A DNA stretch of 64,000 nt from Kribbella italica (lineage in GTDB: Bacteria > Actinomycetota > Actinomycetes > Propionibacteriales > Kribbellaceae). This document shows, one piece after another, positions 33,987 through 41,682 of the stretch. The notes beneath the pieces are model-generated. The model had not been told where the DNA came from and searched no databases. It was given only the letters and a program-made list of their open reading frames with translations. The position numbers and the translations under genes are program-made. How positions within the stretch are numbered: position 1 is the stretch's first letter; every line of letters starts with the position of its first letter. The DNA is taken from assembly GCF_014205135.1 (NCBI RefSeq), contig NZ_JACHMY010000001.1, forward strand, positions 2,976,001 to 3,040,000, in the 5' to 3' direction.

Positions 33987-34747
33987 GCCGGCTGCTGCTC
34001 CTGATCGCTCTGCGGATCCGCCGCGAGGTGCTCGAGTGGTCGGGCACGTGGTGGTTCCTGCTCACCCTGACGATCCAGGCCGCGGTCGGTCCGCTCATCG
34101 GCATGTTCGTCTGGTCGGCGGTCTACCCGGCCGATCCGTACGTCGCGACGTACTACGTGGCGCTGCTGCTGGTCACCGTGATGACGGAGTCGTTCGAGCA
34201 GCACACGTTCTCCGAGAAGCTGTACGACGGGACGATCAGCCACGACCTGCTCCGGCCGCAGCCCGTGGTCGTCGACGTGATCGGCGCCAATCTCGCGATC
34301 CGGATCTGGATGACGGTGATGGGGATTCCGCTCGCGCTGCTGGCCGGTGTGGCCTTCGGTGTTTCGCTGACCTGGGTCTCGGTTGTCGCCGCTGTGCCGG
34401 TGCTCGTGCTGGGCGCTGTGCTCAGGTTCTGCTTCGTGTTCCTGCTGTCGATGGCCGCGTTCTGGACCGAACGGGTGCACGCGATCGCGGGCTTCGGCTG
34501 GACGCTGACCTCGCTGCTCGGCGGGACGATCGCGCCGCTCGCGTTCCTGCCCGGGCCGCTGCGCGAGATCGGTCAGGTGCTGCCCTTCTACGGGATGCTC
34601 GGGCTGCCGGCCGACATCGTTGCCGGACGCACCGAAGGCCTGCTGTCCGGGCTCGCCTACCAGGCGGCGTGGATCACGGCGTTCGCCGGTCTCGCCGTGT
34701 GGCTGTGGCGGGCCGGCATCCGTCGGTACACGGTGGTGGGCGCATGA
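33983..34747 (+). CDS. ABC-2 family permease, first subunit
   Basis: A 254-residue membrane protein with six hydrophobic segments of the COG4587 type. It has the conserved 'TESFEQHTFSEKLYDGTISHDLLRPQP' region (broken at 'SEKL') after the second segment, and 'LLGGTIAPLAFLPGPLREIGQVLPFY'. Works with the ATPase before it and the permease after it, overlapping each by four bases. Heteromeric COG4586-4587-3694 exporters are widespread and poorly characterised. Confidence 0.9.
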   Translation: MSRLLLLIALRIRREVLEWSGTWWFLLTLTIQAAVGPLIGMFVWSAVYPADPYVATYYVALLLVTVMTESFEQHTFSEKLYDGTISHDLLRPQPVVVDVIGANLAIRIWMTVMGIPLALLAGVAFGVSLTWVSVVAAVPVLVLGAVLRFCFVFLLSMAAFWTERVHAIAGFGWTLTSLLGGTIAPLAFLPGPLREIGQVLPFYGMLGLPADIVAGRTEGLLSGLAYQAAWITAFAGLAVWLWRAGIRRYTVVGA

Positions 34748-35520
34748 AGCTGCTCCGGCTCTCCGCCGCCGGCTTCGCCAGGTCGGTGCAGGCGACGCTC
34801 GCGTTCCGGGTCAACCTGCTGTTCGATGTCGGCCTGTCGATCATCGGGATGGTCGCGAGCCTGGCGACCGTGTTCATCGTGTACGCACGAACGGACTCGC
34901 TGGCCGGCTGGACCGAGGCCGAGACCTACGTGCTGATCGGGACGTTCCAGGTGCTGAGCAGCCTCAAGAGCACGTTCATCGACCCGAACCTCGCCTGGTT
35001 CCCGGACAACGGCATTCGCCGAGGCATGCTCGACACGTTCATGCTGCAGCCTGCACCGACGCTCTACCTGGCCAGTCTGGGGAAGTCGACGCCGCTGTCG
35101 CTGGTCCAGTCGGTGCTCGGGCTCGGTGTCATCGCGTTCGGCCTGACCGAACTTCCCGCGCCGGCGGCGATCGTCGCCTGGCTGGTCACTCTCGCCGCCG
35201 CTCTGACGGTGACCTGGGCGATGGGCGTACTGCTGGCCTGCCTCGCGTTCTGGGCCCCGCGGCTGCAGCTCGAGGTCTTCTACAGCTCGGCCTGGCAGCT
35301 CGGCGGCTACCCGACCGACATCTACCGGCGACCGCTCCGGCTGGTGCTCACGTACTTGTTGCCGCTGACACTCATCGCGACGGTCCCCACCAGCACGCTG
35401 CTCGACGGACCGCGGGTTCTCGTACTGGTGTCGACGGTCGTCGGAGCCGGCGTCAGCTGTTCGCTTGCCGTCGTTTGCTGGCGGCTGGGTCTTCGCCGGT
35501 ATACGGGAGCGACGTCTTAG
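34744..35520 (+). CDS. ABC-2 family permease, second subunit
   Basis: A 258-residue membrane protein with six hydrophobic segments (COG3694 type). Conserved 'RVNLLFDVGLSIIGMVASLATV' is followed by the cytoplasmic loop 'NLAWFPDNGIRRGMLDTFMLQPAP' and a late 'YPTDIYRRPLRLVLTYLLPL'. It completes the heteromeric exporter. Its last 68 bases overlap the 3' end of the convergent WYL gene, an unusually long convergent overlap in which both reading frames stay open. Confidence 0.9.
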   Translation: MKLLRLSAAGFARSVQATLAFRVNLLFDVGLSIIGMVASLATVFIVYARTDSLAGWTEAETYVLIGTFQVLSSLKSTFIDPNLAWFPDNGIRRGMLDTFMLQPAPTLYLASLGKSTPLSLVQSVLGLGVIAFGLTELPAPAAIVAWLVTLAAALTVTWAMGVLLACLAFWAPRLQLEVFYSSAWQLGGYPTDIYRRPLRLVLTYLLPLTLIATVPTSTLLDGPRVLVLVSTVVGAGVSCSLAVVCWRLGLRRYTGATS

Positions 35521-36460
35521 AGTCCGCCCACCTGGCGAGCTTGTGGGCCAGATCGGCGACCTGGTGCCGCAGCTCGGCGGGCTGCTCGATGACGAACGGC
35601 CGATCGAGCCCGGCCAGTAACGCCGGCACCCAGTCGAGCCGCTCCGCGCGAAACTCGATCCGTACCTGGGCCGGTTCTTCGTGGAGTGGAGTGACGATCG
35701 CCAAGCCGAGTGGGAGCCGACGCTCGACCTCGTCCGCAACGCCCTGGACCAGGACGGAGACCTGGTGGGCCCACGGTGCAGTCGCCAGCGACTTCAGCAC
35801 AGCGTGCGCCGCGTCGTCGGCCGGCGCCTCGCCGGTCGTTGCTGTCAGCAACGTTGCCGAGGTGATCCGGTCGAGGCGGAAGGTGCGGTCGGCGGTCGCG
35901 ACGTACCAGCGACCGGAGTGCGCGACCACGCCGTACGGGGAGATCGTGCGGGTGCTGGATCGACCCTGGCGATCGGTGTAGGCGAGCTCGACCGCCAAAC
36001 GATCCCGGGCGGCCTCGGCGAGGGTGAGCAGTACGCCGGTGTCGGTGGGGAGCGCCGATCGCGGCGGCGCGGTGAACGACGAGGTCGCGAGCAGGGCGCC
36101 GAGCCGGTCGGCCAGGCGGACCGGGAGCACGCGACGAAGCTTCGCCAGCGCGCTCTCCGACGCCGTGGACTCCGGCACGAGACCCGCGCGCCGGCCGACC
36201 ACGAGACCGATCGCCAGCGCGACGGCCTCGTCGTCGGTGAGCATCAGCGGCGGCATCCGGTAGCCGGGGGCGAGCCGGTAGCCGCCGTACCGGCCGCGGA
36301 TCGAGCGCACCGGGATGTCGAGGTCGATCAGGTGCTCGGCGTACCGGCGGACGGTCCGCTCGTCGACGCCGAGCCGCTCGGCAAGGTCGCCAACGCGACG
36401 GGTCCCGCCGCCCTGCAGCAGTTCCAGCAGGGCGAGCACGCGGGACGTCGGCCTCGTCAC
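35453..36460 (-). CDS. WYL-domain transcriptional regulator
   Basis: A 335-residue regulator. The GTG at 36460 gives the standard opening 'TRPTSRVLALLELLQGGG' and an HTH_11 domain ('RVGDLAERLGVDERTVRRYAEHL'). A WYL domain ('AYTDRQGRSSTRTISPYGVVAHSGRWYVA', broken at 'SPYG') and WCX tail follow. The frame upstream to 36580 crosses the promoter of the VOC gene and was not used. Divergent from the VOC gene by 88 bases and convergent with the ABC permease. It may regulate either side. Confidence 0.9.
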   Translation of the reverse strand: MTRPTSRVLALLELLQGGGTRRVGDLAERLGVDERTVRRYAEHLIDLDIPVRSIRGRYGGYRLAPGYRMPPLMLTDDEAVALAIGLVVGRRAGLVPESTASESALAKLRRVLPVRLADRLGALLATSSFTAPPRSALPTDTGVLLTLAEAARDRLAVELAYTDRQGRSSTRTISPYGVVAHSGRWYVATADRTFRLDRITSATLLTATTGEAPADDAAHAVLKSLATAPWAHQVSVLVQGVADEVERRLPLGLAIVTPLHEEPAQVRIEFRAERLDWVPALLAGLDRPFVIEQPAELRHQVADLAHKLARWADSKTSLPYTGEDPAASKRRQANS

Positions 36461-36548
36461 ACTGCTCAGATTCTCACGGATACCGGGCGGATGCTGTCCG
36501 GTATTGCTCATAGCCTCGGCAGAGACCTCGAGAATTGGAGAACCCGAC

Positions 36549-36932
36549 ATGACGACCTTTGCCTCGATCCGCATCGTCACCGACGACGTCGACCGCCTGA
36601 CCGCCTTCTACGAACACGTCACGACCCTCGCCGCGACCCGCCCCGCACCGGTCTTCGCCGAGCTCCGCACATCCGCCGGCACGCTCGCCATCTCCAGCAG
36701 CCAACTGACGACGACCCTGTACGGCGAGGGCGTGGTCGAGGCGGTGGCCAACCGGGGCGTCTTCCTGGAGTTCCAGGTGCCGGACGTCGACGCCGAGTAC
36801 GACCGGCTGCGCGCGCTGGAGTTCGTGCAGCGACCGACGACGATGCCGTGGGGCAACCGGTCGGCGATCCTTCGCGACCCGGACGGGAACCTGGTCAACC
36901 TGTTCGCCCCCGCCACACCGGTGGCCACCTGA
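36549..36932 (+). CDS. VOC-superfamily (glyoxalase/dioxygenase-like) protein
   Basis: A 127-residue single-domain VOC protein: 'FASIRIVTDDVDRLTAFYEHV' at the N-terminus, then 'GVFLEFQVPDVDAEYDRLRAL' and the end motif 'WGNRSAILRDPDGNLVNLF'. Metal-ligand positions are only partly conserved (His1 is replaced by Arg), so it may bind a ligand rather than catalyse. 'TTGGAG' precedes the ATG. Divergent WYL regulator upstream. Confidence 0.88.
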   Translation: MTTFASIRIVTDDVDRLTAFYEHVTTLAATRPAPVFAELRTSAGTLAISSSQLTTTLYGEGVVEAVANRGVFLEFQVPDVDAEYDRLRALEFVQRPTTMPWGNRSAILRDPDGNLVNLFAPATPVAT

Positions 36933-36978
36933 CCGGTGCCGCCGGATCTCCGCGGCCCGCCTGACGCCGTACCGCTCG

Positions 36979-37058
36979 ACTGACGCCCATTGTGACGACT
37001 GATCCGCTATCGCACGACTGATCCGGTACATCGCGGCAGTCGTCACAATAGGCGTCAG
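36979..37058. repeat. Long palindromic repeat, copy 1
   Basis: A 22-base arm 'ctgacgcccattgtgacgac' plus 'tg' (36980-37001) is the inverse complement, with one mismatch, of 37037-37058. The 35-base centre contains a second 'cgactgatccg' direct copy. The right 44 bases recur at copy 2 with two mismatches. Confidence 0.9.
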
Positions 37059-37260
37059 CCACCCCGGTCAGCCAACGAGGCCGTGCCCGGCTCAGCCAGT
37101 ACGCAGACATCCTGTGCGCCACCGACCCGACGACACCACGACGCCGCCGACTGCCATCCTGCTCGGACGCGAAACATCTGCCCGCGCCTCTTCCCGCACC
37201 TCCTGAGCCGGGTAGCCCCGGCGCTCCACTGCGCCCCCGCTCCCCTTTGCCCCGGCCCCA

Positions 37261-37344
37261 TGCGTCCGAATCTTCTGCATGCGTCCGAAGACACGTGGCC
37301 TATAGCGCACCTTCTTTCGGACACAACCGGGAAGTTCGGACGCA
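37261..37344. repeat. Array of TGCGTCCGAA half-sites in both orientations
   Basis: 'tgcgtccgaa' occurs at 37261 and 37280 (19 bases apart) and its perfect inverse 'ttcggacgca' at 37335; 'ttcggaca' at 37316 is an imperfect fourth copy. Four sites in 84 bases in a gene-free stretch look like an operator array or nested hairpins. Confidence 0.75.
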
Positions 37345-37560
37345 AGCCTCGGTCGGAGTGAAGGCGAGCGGGGTAGGAGCCGGGCGAGACGAGCTGCGGC
37401 CGATCCTCACTGGCAGTGCGCAGTGTCCGCACCGCCAGCCAGTACGTCGAGGCCGAGGGCCGGCACGTCATCGCCCTCGACGTGCTCTGTGACCGGGTCA
37501 AGGCCGCTGTCGATCTAACCCCGCCAGCGTCGATGACAGCGCCGGACCTACGCGACCCGA

Positions 37561-37620
37561 CTGACGCCGTTGCTGACGACTGATCCGGTACATCGCAGCA
37601 GTCGTCACAATCGGCGTCAG
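37561..37620. repeat. Long palindromic repeat, copy 2
   Basis: Arms 37561-37582 and 37599-37620 are inverse complements apart from one shifted base, with a 16-base centre 'atccggtacatcgcag'. It is a shorter version of copy 1, lacking the internal duplication, and lies about 560 bases away in the same orientation. Confidence 0.9.
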
Positions 37621-37722
37621 TCACCGTCGAGCGCGGGCGGGGCGGGAGCCGCGGGCCGGCAGCCGAGGCTCACCACCGCCCGGGCTGACCACCGCCCGGG
37701 GCTCACCGCCGCGGGGGGCGGG

Positions 37723-39198
37723 TCAGTGCCAGTGGGTGGCGACCAGGTTCCAGATGACGCCGGCCAAGGCGTCCTTGCTGCCCGACGGGACCGGCAGCGC
37801 TGTGCCGTCGCGGTCGAGGATCACTGCCTCGTTGATGTCGCTGCCGAAGACCTTGCCGCCGGAGACGTCGTTGACGACCAGGAGGTCGCAGCCTTTGCGT
37901 TCCAGCTTGGCGCGGCCGAGGTCGAGGACGGAGTGCTGGGCGTCGCCGGTTTCGGCGGCGAAGCCGACGATGACCTGGCCGTCGCGTTGGCGGTCGTGGG
38001 CGACGGTGGCGAGGATGTCCGGGTTCTGGATCAGGCTGACCGCCGGGACGGCGCCGTCGTCGGTCTTCTTGATCTTGTGCTCGGCGAACTCCGCGGGCCG
38101 GAAGTCGGCGGGTGCGGCGGCCATCACGATCGCGTCGGCGTCGGCGGCACGGCCGGTGATCTCGTCGTACAGGTCGCGGGTCGACGTCACCGGGACGACG
38201 TGGACGCCGGCCGGGTCGGGGAGCTCGGAGTTGGCGGCGACCAGGGTGACCTTGGCGCCGCGGGCGGCGGCGATCCGGGCGAGGGCGTAGCCCTGCTTGC
38301 CGGAGGAGGAGTTGCCCAGGTAGCGGACCGGGTCGAGGTGTTCGCGGGTGCCGCCGGCGCTGATCAGGACGTGTTTGCCGGTGAGGTCGGCGACCCGCTC
38401 GCCGGCGGCGCGGGCGGCGGAGTCGGCGAGCATCAGCTGGCTGATCGCGAAGATCTCGGACGGCTCGGGCAGCCGGCCGCGGCCGGTGTCGGCGCCGGTG
38501 AGGCGGCCGACGGCGGGGTCGAGCACGGTGATGCCGCGCGACCGCAGGGTCGCGACGTTCGCCTGGGTGGCCGGGTGCTCCCACATCTCGGTGTGCATCG
38601 CCGGGGCGAACAGGATCGGGCAGCGCGCGGTGAGCAGCGTGTTGGTGAGCAGGTCGTCGGCCAGTCCGTGCGCGGCCTTGGCAATCAGGTTGGCCGTCGC
38701 GGGGGCGACGACGACGAGGTCGGCACCCTTCCCGATCCGCACGTGCGGCACTTCCTGGACGTTGTCGAAAGGGTCCGCGGTCACCGGCTGCCCGGACAAC
38801 GCCGCCCAGGTCGCCGCACCGACGAACTCAAGCGCGGCAGCGGTCGGTACGACGCGCACGCTGTGCCCCGACTCGGTCAGCCGGCGGAGCAGATCGCAGA
38901 CCTTGTACGCCGCGATGCCGCCGCCGACCCCGAGGACTACCGAAGGCCGCTTCGGTGCGCTTCCCGATCCAGCGGTGACCGAGGAGTGGGGGGAAGACTT
39001 GGGCCCGCCCGCCGGGCTCACGGAGGTGTCGGCGGCGGAGCCCGCCAGGGGGCTGGTCTCGTGCGCGACCTGATCGTCTGCTCCCGGCGTACCCGCACCT
39101 GCCTGTGGTCCGGGAACACCAGAAGCCCCGGTGACGCCTTCCGCCGAAGTGGGCGTGGGGTCACCAGGGCCGTGGGGAGTGCCCCCGGTCGCGCTCAT
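37723..39198 (-). CDS. coaBC: Bifunctional phosphopantothenoylcysteine decarboxylase/synthetase
   Basis: A 491-residue CoA-pathway fusion. The flavoprotein decarboxylase half (CoaC) starts near residue 85 ('VVLGVGGGIAAYKVCDLLR') and has 'HVRIGKGADLVVVAPATANLI' and 'APAMHTEMW'. The synthetase half (CoaB) has 'VLISAGGTREHLDPVRYLGN', 'AAPADFRP' and the lysine strip 'HKIKK'. The first 84 residues are an extra Gly/Pro/Ser/Thr-rich extension not found in the usual ~400-residue family. An internal start near 38960 is possible but lacks a clear ribosome site. It follows rpoZ by ten bases. In many actinobacteria metK is next; here the 9-kb accessory block intervenes. Confidence 0.94.
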   Translation of the reverse strand: MSATGGTPHGPGDPTPTSAEGVTGASGVPGPQAGAGTPGADDQVAHETSPLAGSAADTSVSPAGGPKSSPHSSVTAGSGSAPKRPSVVLGVGGGIAAYKVCDLLRRLTESGHSVRVVPTAAALEFVGAATWAALSGQPVTADPFDNVQEVPHVRIGKGADLVVVAPATANLIAKAAHGLADDLLTNTLLTARCPILFAPAMHTEMWEHPATQANVATLRSRGITVLDPAVGRLTGADTGRGRLPEPSEIFAISQLMLADSAARAAGERVADLTGKHVLISAGGTREHLDPVRYLGNSSSGKQGYALARIAAARGAKVTLVAANSELPDPAGVHVVPVTSTRDLYDEITGRAADADAIVMAAAPADFRPAEFAEHKIKKTDDGAVPAVSLIQNPDILATVAHDRQRDGQVIVGFAAETGDAQHSVLDLGRAKLERKGCDLLVVNDVSGGKVFGSDINEAVILDRDGTALPVPSGSKDALAGVIWNLVATHWH

Positions 39199-39208
39199 TG
39201 ACGCGAAA

Positions 39209-39520
39209 CTACTCGGAGGACTTCTCAGCAGCGGCGGCCGCGGCCTCCGCCTCGGCTTCCGGGTCGATGTCGGTGCAGGTCAGCACGCCGTCGTTGATCT
39301 CGCGCATCGCGATCGACAGCGGCTTCTCCTGGACGTGGGTCTCGACCAGCGGACCGACGTACTCCAGCAGGCCTTCGCCGAGCTGGGAGTAGTAGGCGTT
39401 GATCTGCCGCGCACGCTTGGCCGAGTACAGCACCAGCTTGTACTTGGAGTCGGTGTGGGTGAGCAGGTCGTCGATCGGCGGGGAGGTGATGCCGATGGCG
39501 ACAGGCTGGTTGCCAGACAA
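39209..39520 (-). CDS. rpoZ: RNA polymerase omega subunit
   Basis: A 103-residue omega subunit with the actinobacterial signature '[35 protein letters not shown]' (broken after 'SKYK') and '[22 protein letters not shown]'. It helps assemble and stabilise RNA polymerase. The C-terminal tail is Ala/Glu-rich. The start appears to be TTG at 39520, two bases after the gmk stop, so initiation probably depends on coupling. No ATG or GTG fits better. Confidence 0.94.
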   Translation of the reverse strand: MSGNQPVAIGITSPPIDDLLTHTDSKYKLVLYSAKRARQINAYYSQLGEGLLEYVGPLVETHVQEKPLSIAMREINDGVLTCTDIDPEAEAEAAAAAAEKSSE

Positions 39521-39522
39521 AG

Positions 39523-40215
39523 TCAGCTCTTTCCAGAGATGTTGGGTGATCGAATCAACTTTACCAACTGATCGGCCGCCTCCCGAACCGAGGCGTTCAC
39601 GATCGTCACGTCGAACTCCTTCTCGGCGGCCAGCTCGAGCACCGCGGTCTCCAGCCTACGCTCCCGCTCCTCGGCGGTTTCGGTGCCGCGACCGACCAGC
39701 CGGCGGACCAGTTCGTCCCAGCTCGGCGGGGCCAGGAAGACGAAGTGCGCCTCCGGCATCGTCTCGCGGACCTGGCGGGCGCCCTGCAGGTCGATCTCCA
39801 GGAGCGCCGGGCGGCCGTCGGCCAGCTTGTCGAGCACCGGCTGCTTCGGCGTCCCGTACCGGGCGGCCTTGTGGACGACGGCCCACTCGAGCAGCTCGCC
39901 GTCGGCGATCATCCGGTCGAACTCCTCGTCGGAGACGAACAGGTAGTGCACACCGTGCTGCTCACCGGGCCGCGCCTTGCGCGTGGTCGCCGACACCGAG
40001 ATCCAGACGTCGGGGAACCGCTCGCGGATCTCGGCGGCCACCGTCCCCTTGCCCACCGCGGTCGGCCCCGCGAGCACCGTCAGCCGAGCCTCCCCCGGCG
40101 CCTCACCACTACCCGTAGGGGCAGCCCCACTGCCCTCCTGGGCAGCGTTCTGTACGCCGTCAGCGGCGTCGGTCTCCGGGGTGGCCGATGTGTCGTTGGG
40201 CCTGTCCATGGTCAT
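39523..40215 (-). CDS. gmk: Guanylate kinase
   Basis: A 230-residue GMP kinase. The P-loop is '[12 protein letters not shown]' near residue 48. The GMP-binding '[23 protein letters not shown]' (broken at 'TRKA') and the lid '[17 protein letters not shown]' are present. About 40 residues of Thr/Gly/Ala-rich extension precede the core; the family is usually 180-210 residues. The start could be ATG 40215 or ATG 40209. Located between mihF (44 bases) and rpoZ (overlap-like coupling), the standard actinobacterial order. Confidence 0.95.
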   Translation of the reverse strand: MTMDRPNDTSATPETDAADGVQNAAQEGSGAAPTGSGEAPGEARLTVLAGPTAVGKGTVAAEIRERFPDVWISVSATTRKARPGEQHGVHYLFVSDEEFDRMIADGELLEWAVVHKAARYGTPKQPVLDKLADGRPALLEIDLQGARQVRETMPEAHFVFLAPPSWDELVRRLVGRGTETAEERERRLETAVLELAAEKEFDVTIVNASVREAADQLVKLIRSPNISGKS

Positions 40216-40259
40216 CTTCACACCAGTGTCCAACGAAGCAGCGAGGATTTCGGTCCGGC

Positions 40260-40574
40260 TCACTCGGCGAATTCGCGCATCAGCGCGGCGATCTGGTTCG
40301 AACCGAGGCCGCGGACCCGGCGGGTCTCGGAGATCCCGGCCCGCTCCATGATCTGCTGCGCCCGCACCTTGCCGACGCCGGGAACGCACTGCAGCAGCGC
40401 GCTCACCCGCATCTTGCCGATCACCTCGTTGGTCTGCCCCTCGTGCAGCACCTCGGTGGGAGACGCTCCGGAGTGCCGGATCCGGTTCTTGATCTCCGCA
40501 CGCTCACGCCGTGCGGCCGCGGCCTTGTCCAGAGCAGCCGCGCGCTGCTCCGGGGTCAAAGAAGGAAGTGGCAC
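40260..40574 (-). CDS. mihF: Integration host factor mIHF
   Basis: A 104-residue nucleoid protein. The core shows '[27 protein letters not shown]' (broken at 'AAARR'), '[10 protein letters not shown]', then the helix-hairpin-helix-type '[21 protein letters not shown]'. It corresponds to Streptomyces sIHF and the core of mycobacterial mIHF, which bind and bend DNA and are essential in mycobacteria. GTG start at 40574 with 'AGGTGAAAC' upstream. Always next to gmk in this phylum. Confidence 0.95.
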   Translation of the reverse strand: MPLPSLTPEQRAAALDKAAAARRERAEIKNRIRHSGASPTEVLHEGQTNEVIGKMRVSALLQCVPGVGKVRAQQIMERAGISETRRVRGLGSNQIAALMREFAE

Positions 40575-40633
40575 CGTTTCACCTGTCCCGTTGTATGGCT
40601 TCGCAGGTGAACCTAACACGGCACCAGGCACGC

Positions 40634-41005
40634 TCAACCCAGTGCCGGGACGTCGACTTTGCACGCGTCCTTGGCGTGTGCCGCGATCGCGGAGTACGCC
40701 GTGGTGACCGAGCCGGTCTCCTTGCTCAGCCGAGCCAGCTCGACACGATCCGTGCCCGCCTTCTGCGCCTTCTCGGCGAACGCGATCACCACGGCCCAGT
40801 CGTCCTTGACGTCGGCCGGCGCGCTGTCGCGGACCTTCTTGGCGTCGTCCAGGATCTTCGGGTAGTCGGCCACGTTGGTCGGGTCGACCTCGGCGGCGGA
40901 GGCGACGTACCCGGCCAGATCGACGCAGTAGGCCTGCTCCTCGGTGCAGGCGGTCAGGCCGGCGGCCACGGCGAGCATCGTCGCGGTCATCACTGCGGTG
41001 CGCAT
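40634..41005 (-). CDS. Small lipoprotein of the pyrF-mihF family, copy 3
   Basis: A 123-residue lipoprotein with lipobox 'LTAC' at residues 17-20. The mature part has the pattern shared with the next two genes: 'YCVDLAGYV', then 'DDAKKVRDSAPADVKDDW', and a C-terminal Cys in 'HAKDACKVDVP'. The paired Cys (residues about 27 and 116) probably form a disulfide outside the membrane. I do not recognise a named family. Sits upstream of mihF by 59 bases and downstream of the terminator at 41083. Confidence 0.8.
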   Translation of the reverse strand: MRTAVMTATMLAVAAGLTACTEEQAYCVDLAGYVASAAEVDPTNVADYPKILDDAKKVRDSAPADVKDDWAVVIAFAEKAQKAGTDRVELARLSKETGSVTTAYSAIAAHAKDACKVDVPALG

Positions 41006-41082
41006 CGTTCGGGTCCTCTGGGGGCTCGGGAGCGGTGTTGGCGACGACGCTACCGGCCGTCACCAAACCATCGGGAACAGAT

Positions 41083-41122
41083 ACTTTTCACCCGCCGGTA
41101 CGCCGTACCAGCGGGTGAAAGT
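41083..41122 (-). terminator. Long hairpin between small lipoprotein genes
   Basis: Arms 'acttttcacccgc' (41083-41095) and 'gcgggtgaaagt' (41111-41122) pair with one bulged T; the loop itself contains 'ggtac-gcc-gtacc'. It lies 17 bases after the stop of the gene at 41139-41507, as a minus-strand terminator should. Confidence 0.7.
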
Positions 41123-41138
41123 TGATAGCTGAGAGCGA

Positions 41139-41507
41139 TCAGCCCTCGATGTTGACCTTGCAGGTGTCCTTGGCCTGCTTGGCGATCGCCTCGGAGGCGG
41201 CCGCGATCTTGGTGCCGTCGGACTTGGCCAGCTCCTGGAGCTTGGCGCTGTCGCCCTTGGCCTCCTTGGCCTTGTCGGCGTAGTCGAGCACGGTCTTCCA
41301 GTCGTCCTTGAGGTCGTCCGGGGCCGACTTCGACAGCTTCTTCGCCTCGCCCTGCATCTTGTCCACCGCGTCGGTGTCCTTGACGTCGAGGTTCTTCACC
41401 GCCTCGGCGTAGTTCTGCAGTTCGCTGCAGTAGTCGCCGCCCGAGCACGCCGTCAGTACCCCGGCGCTCATCGTCACCGCTGCCACCAGGGCTGCCATCT
41501 TGCGCAT
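41139..41507 (-). CDS. Small lipoprotein of the pyrF-mihF family, copy 2
   Basis: A 122-residue lipoprotein; the ATG at 41507 gives a proper signal ('MRKMAALVAAVTMSAGVLTAC') with lipobox 'LTAC'. The shared motif reads 'YCSELQNYAEAV', 'KKLSKSAPDDLKDDWKTVLDYADKA', 'GDSAKLQEL' and the terminal Cys in 'QAKDTCKVNI'. The mature part is highly charged and helical, unlike a ligand-binding beta domain. It shares 'SAPDxLxDDW' with both neighbours. Function unknown; it stands between two noncoding gaps and has its own terminator. Confidence 0.8.
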   Translation of the reverse strand: MRKMAALVAAVTMSAGVLTACSGGDYCSELQNYAEAVKNLDVKDTDAVDKMQGEAKKLSKSAPDDLKDDWKTVLDYADKAKEAKGDSAKLQELAKSDGTKIAAASEAIAKQAKDTCKVNIEG

Positions 41508-41682
41508 TGCGTTCCTAACTGTCGCTCGCGAGCGGCCCCTCGCCGCCCGTCGACGCAACAGTTCCGAACGCCGGGGTCACCACCGGCCCCGGCGCGCCGT
41601 GAACAACGTCGCACGCCGCAACCGGAACCAGCCCGTGACGTGACGCGTCAGGCATCGTCCGTACCGTCCCCTGGGGAACGCC

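Larger units (their letters stand above)
36933..37722. other. 790-bp gene-poor stretch with two long palindromes and a relic frame
   Basis: No frame here looks like a normal gene. It holds two copies of a long palindromic element (36979-37058 and 37561-37620), a cluster of 'tgcgtccgaa' sites (37261-37344), and one short plus-strand stretch at about 37405-37506. That stretch reads like protein ('SQYVEAEGRHVIALDVLCD', continuing 'RVKAAVDL') but has no start and may be the tail of a lost gene. The two palindromes bracket the relic, as remnants of an inserted or excised segment would. Confidence 0.6.

Noticed and set aside
36315..36548. Upstream extension of the VOC protein to 36315
   Set aside because: It overlaps the WYL regulator start and promoter; the ATG at 36549 has a ribosome site and a standard VOC N-terminus.
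37083..37361. Plus-strand frame of 92 codons in the gene-poor region
   Set aside because: No ribosome site, amino acid content of random GC-rich DNA, and it runs through the half-site array.
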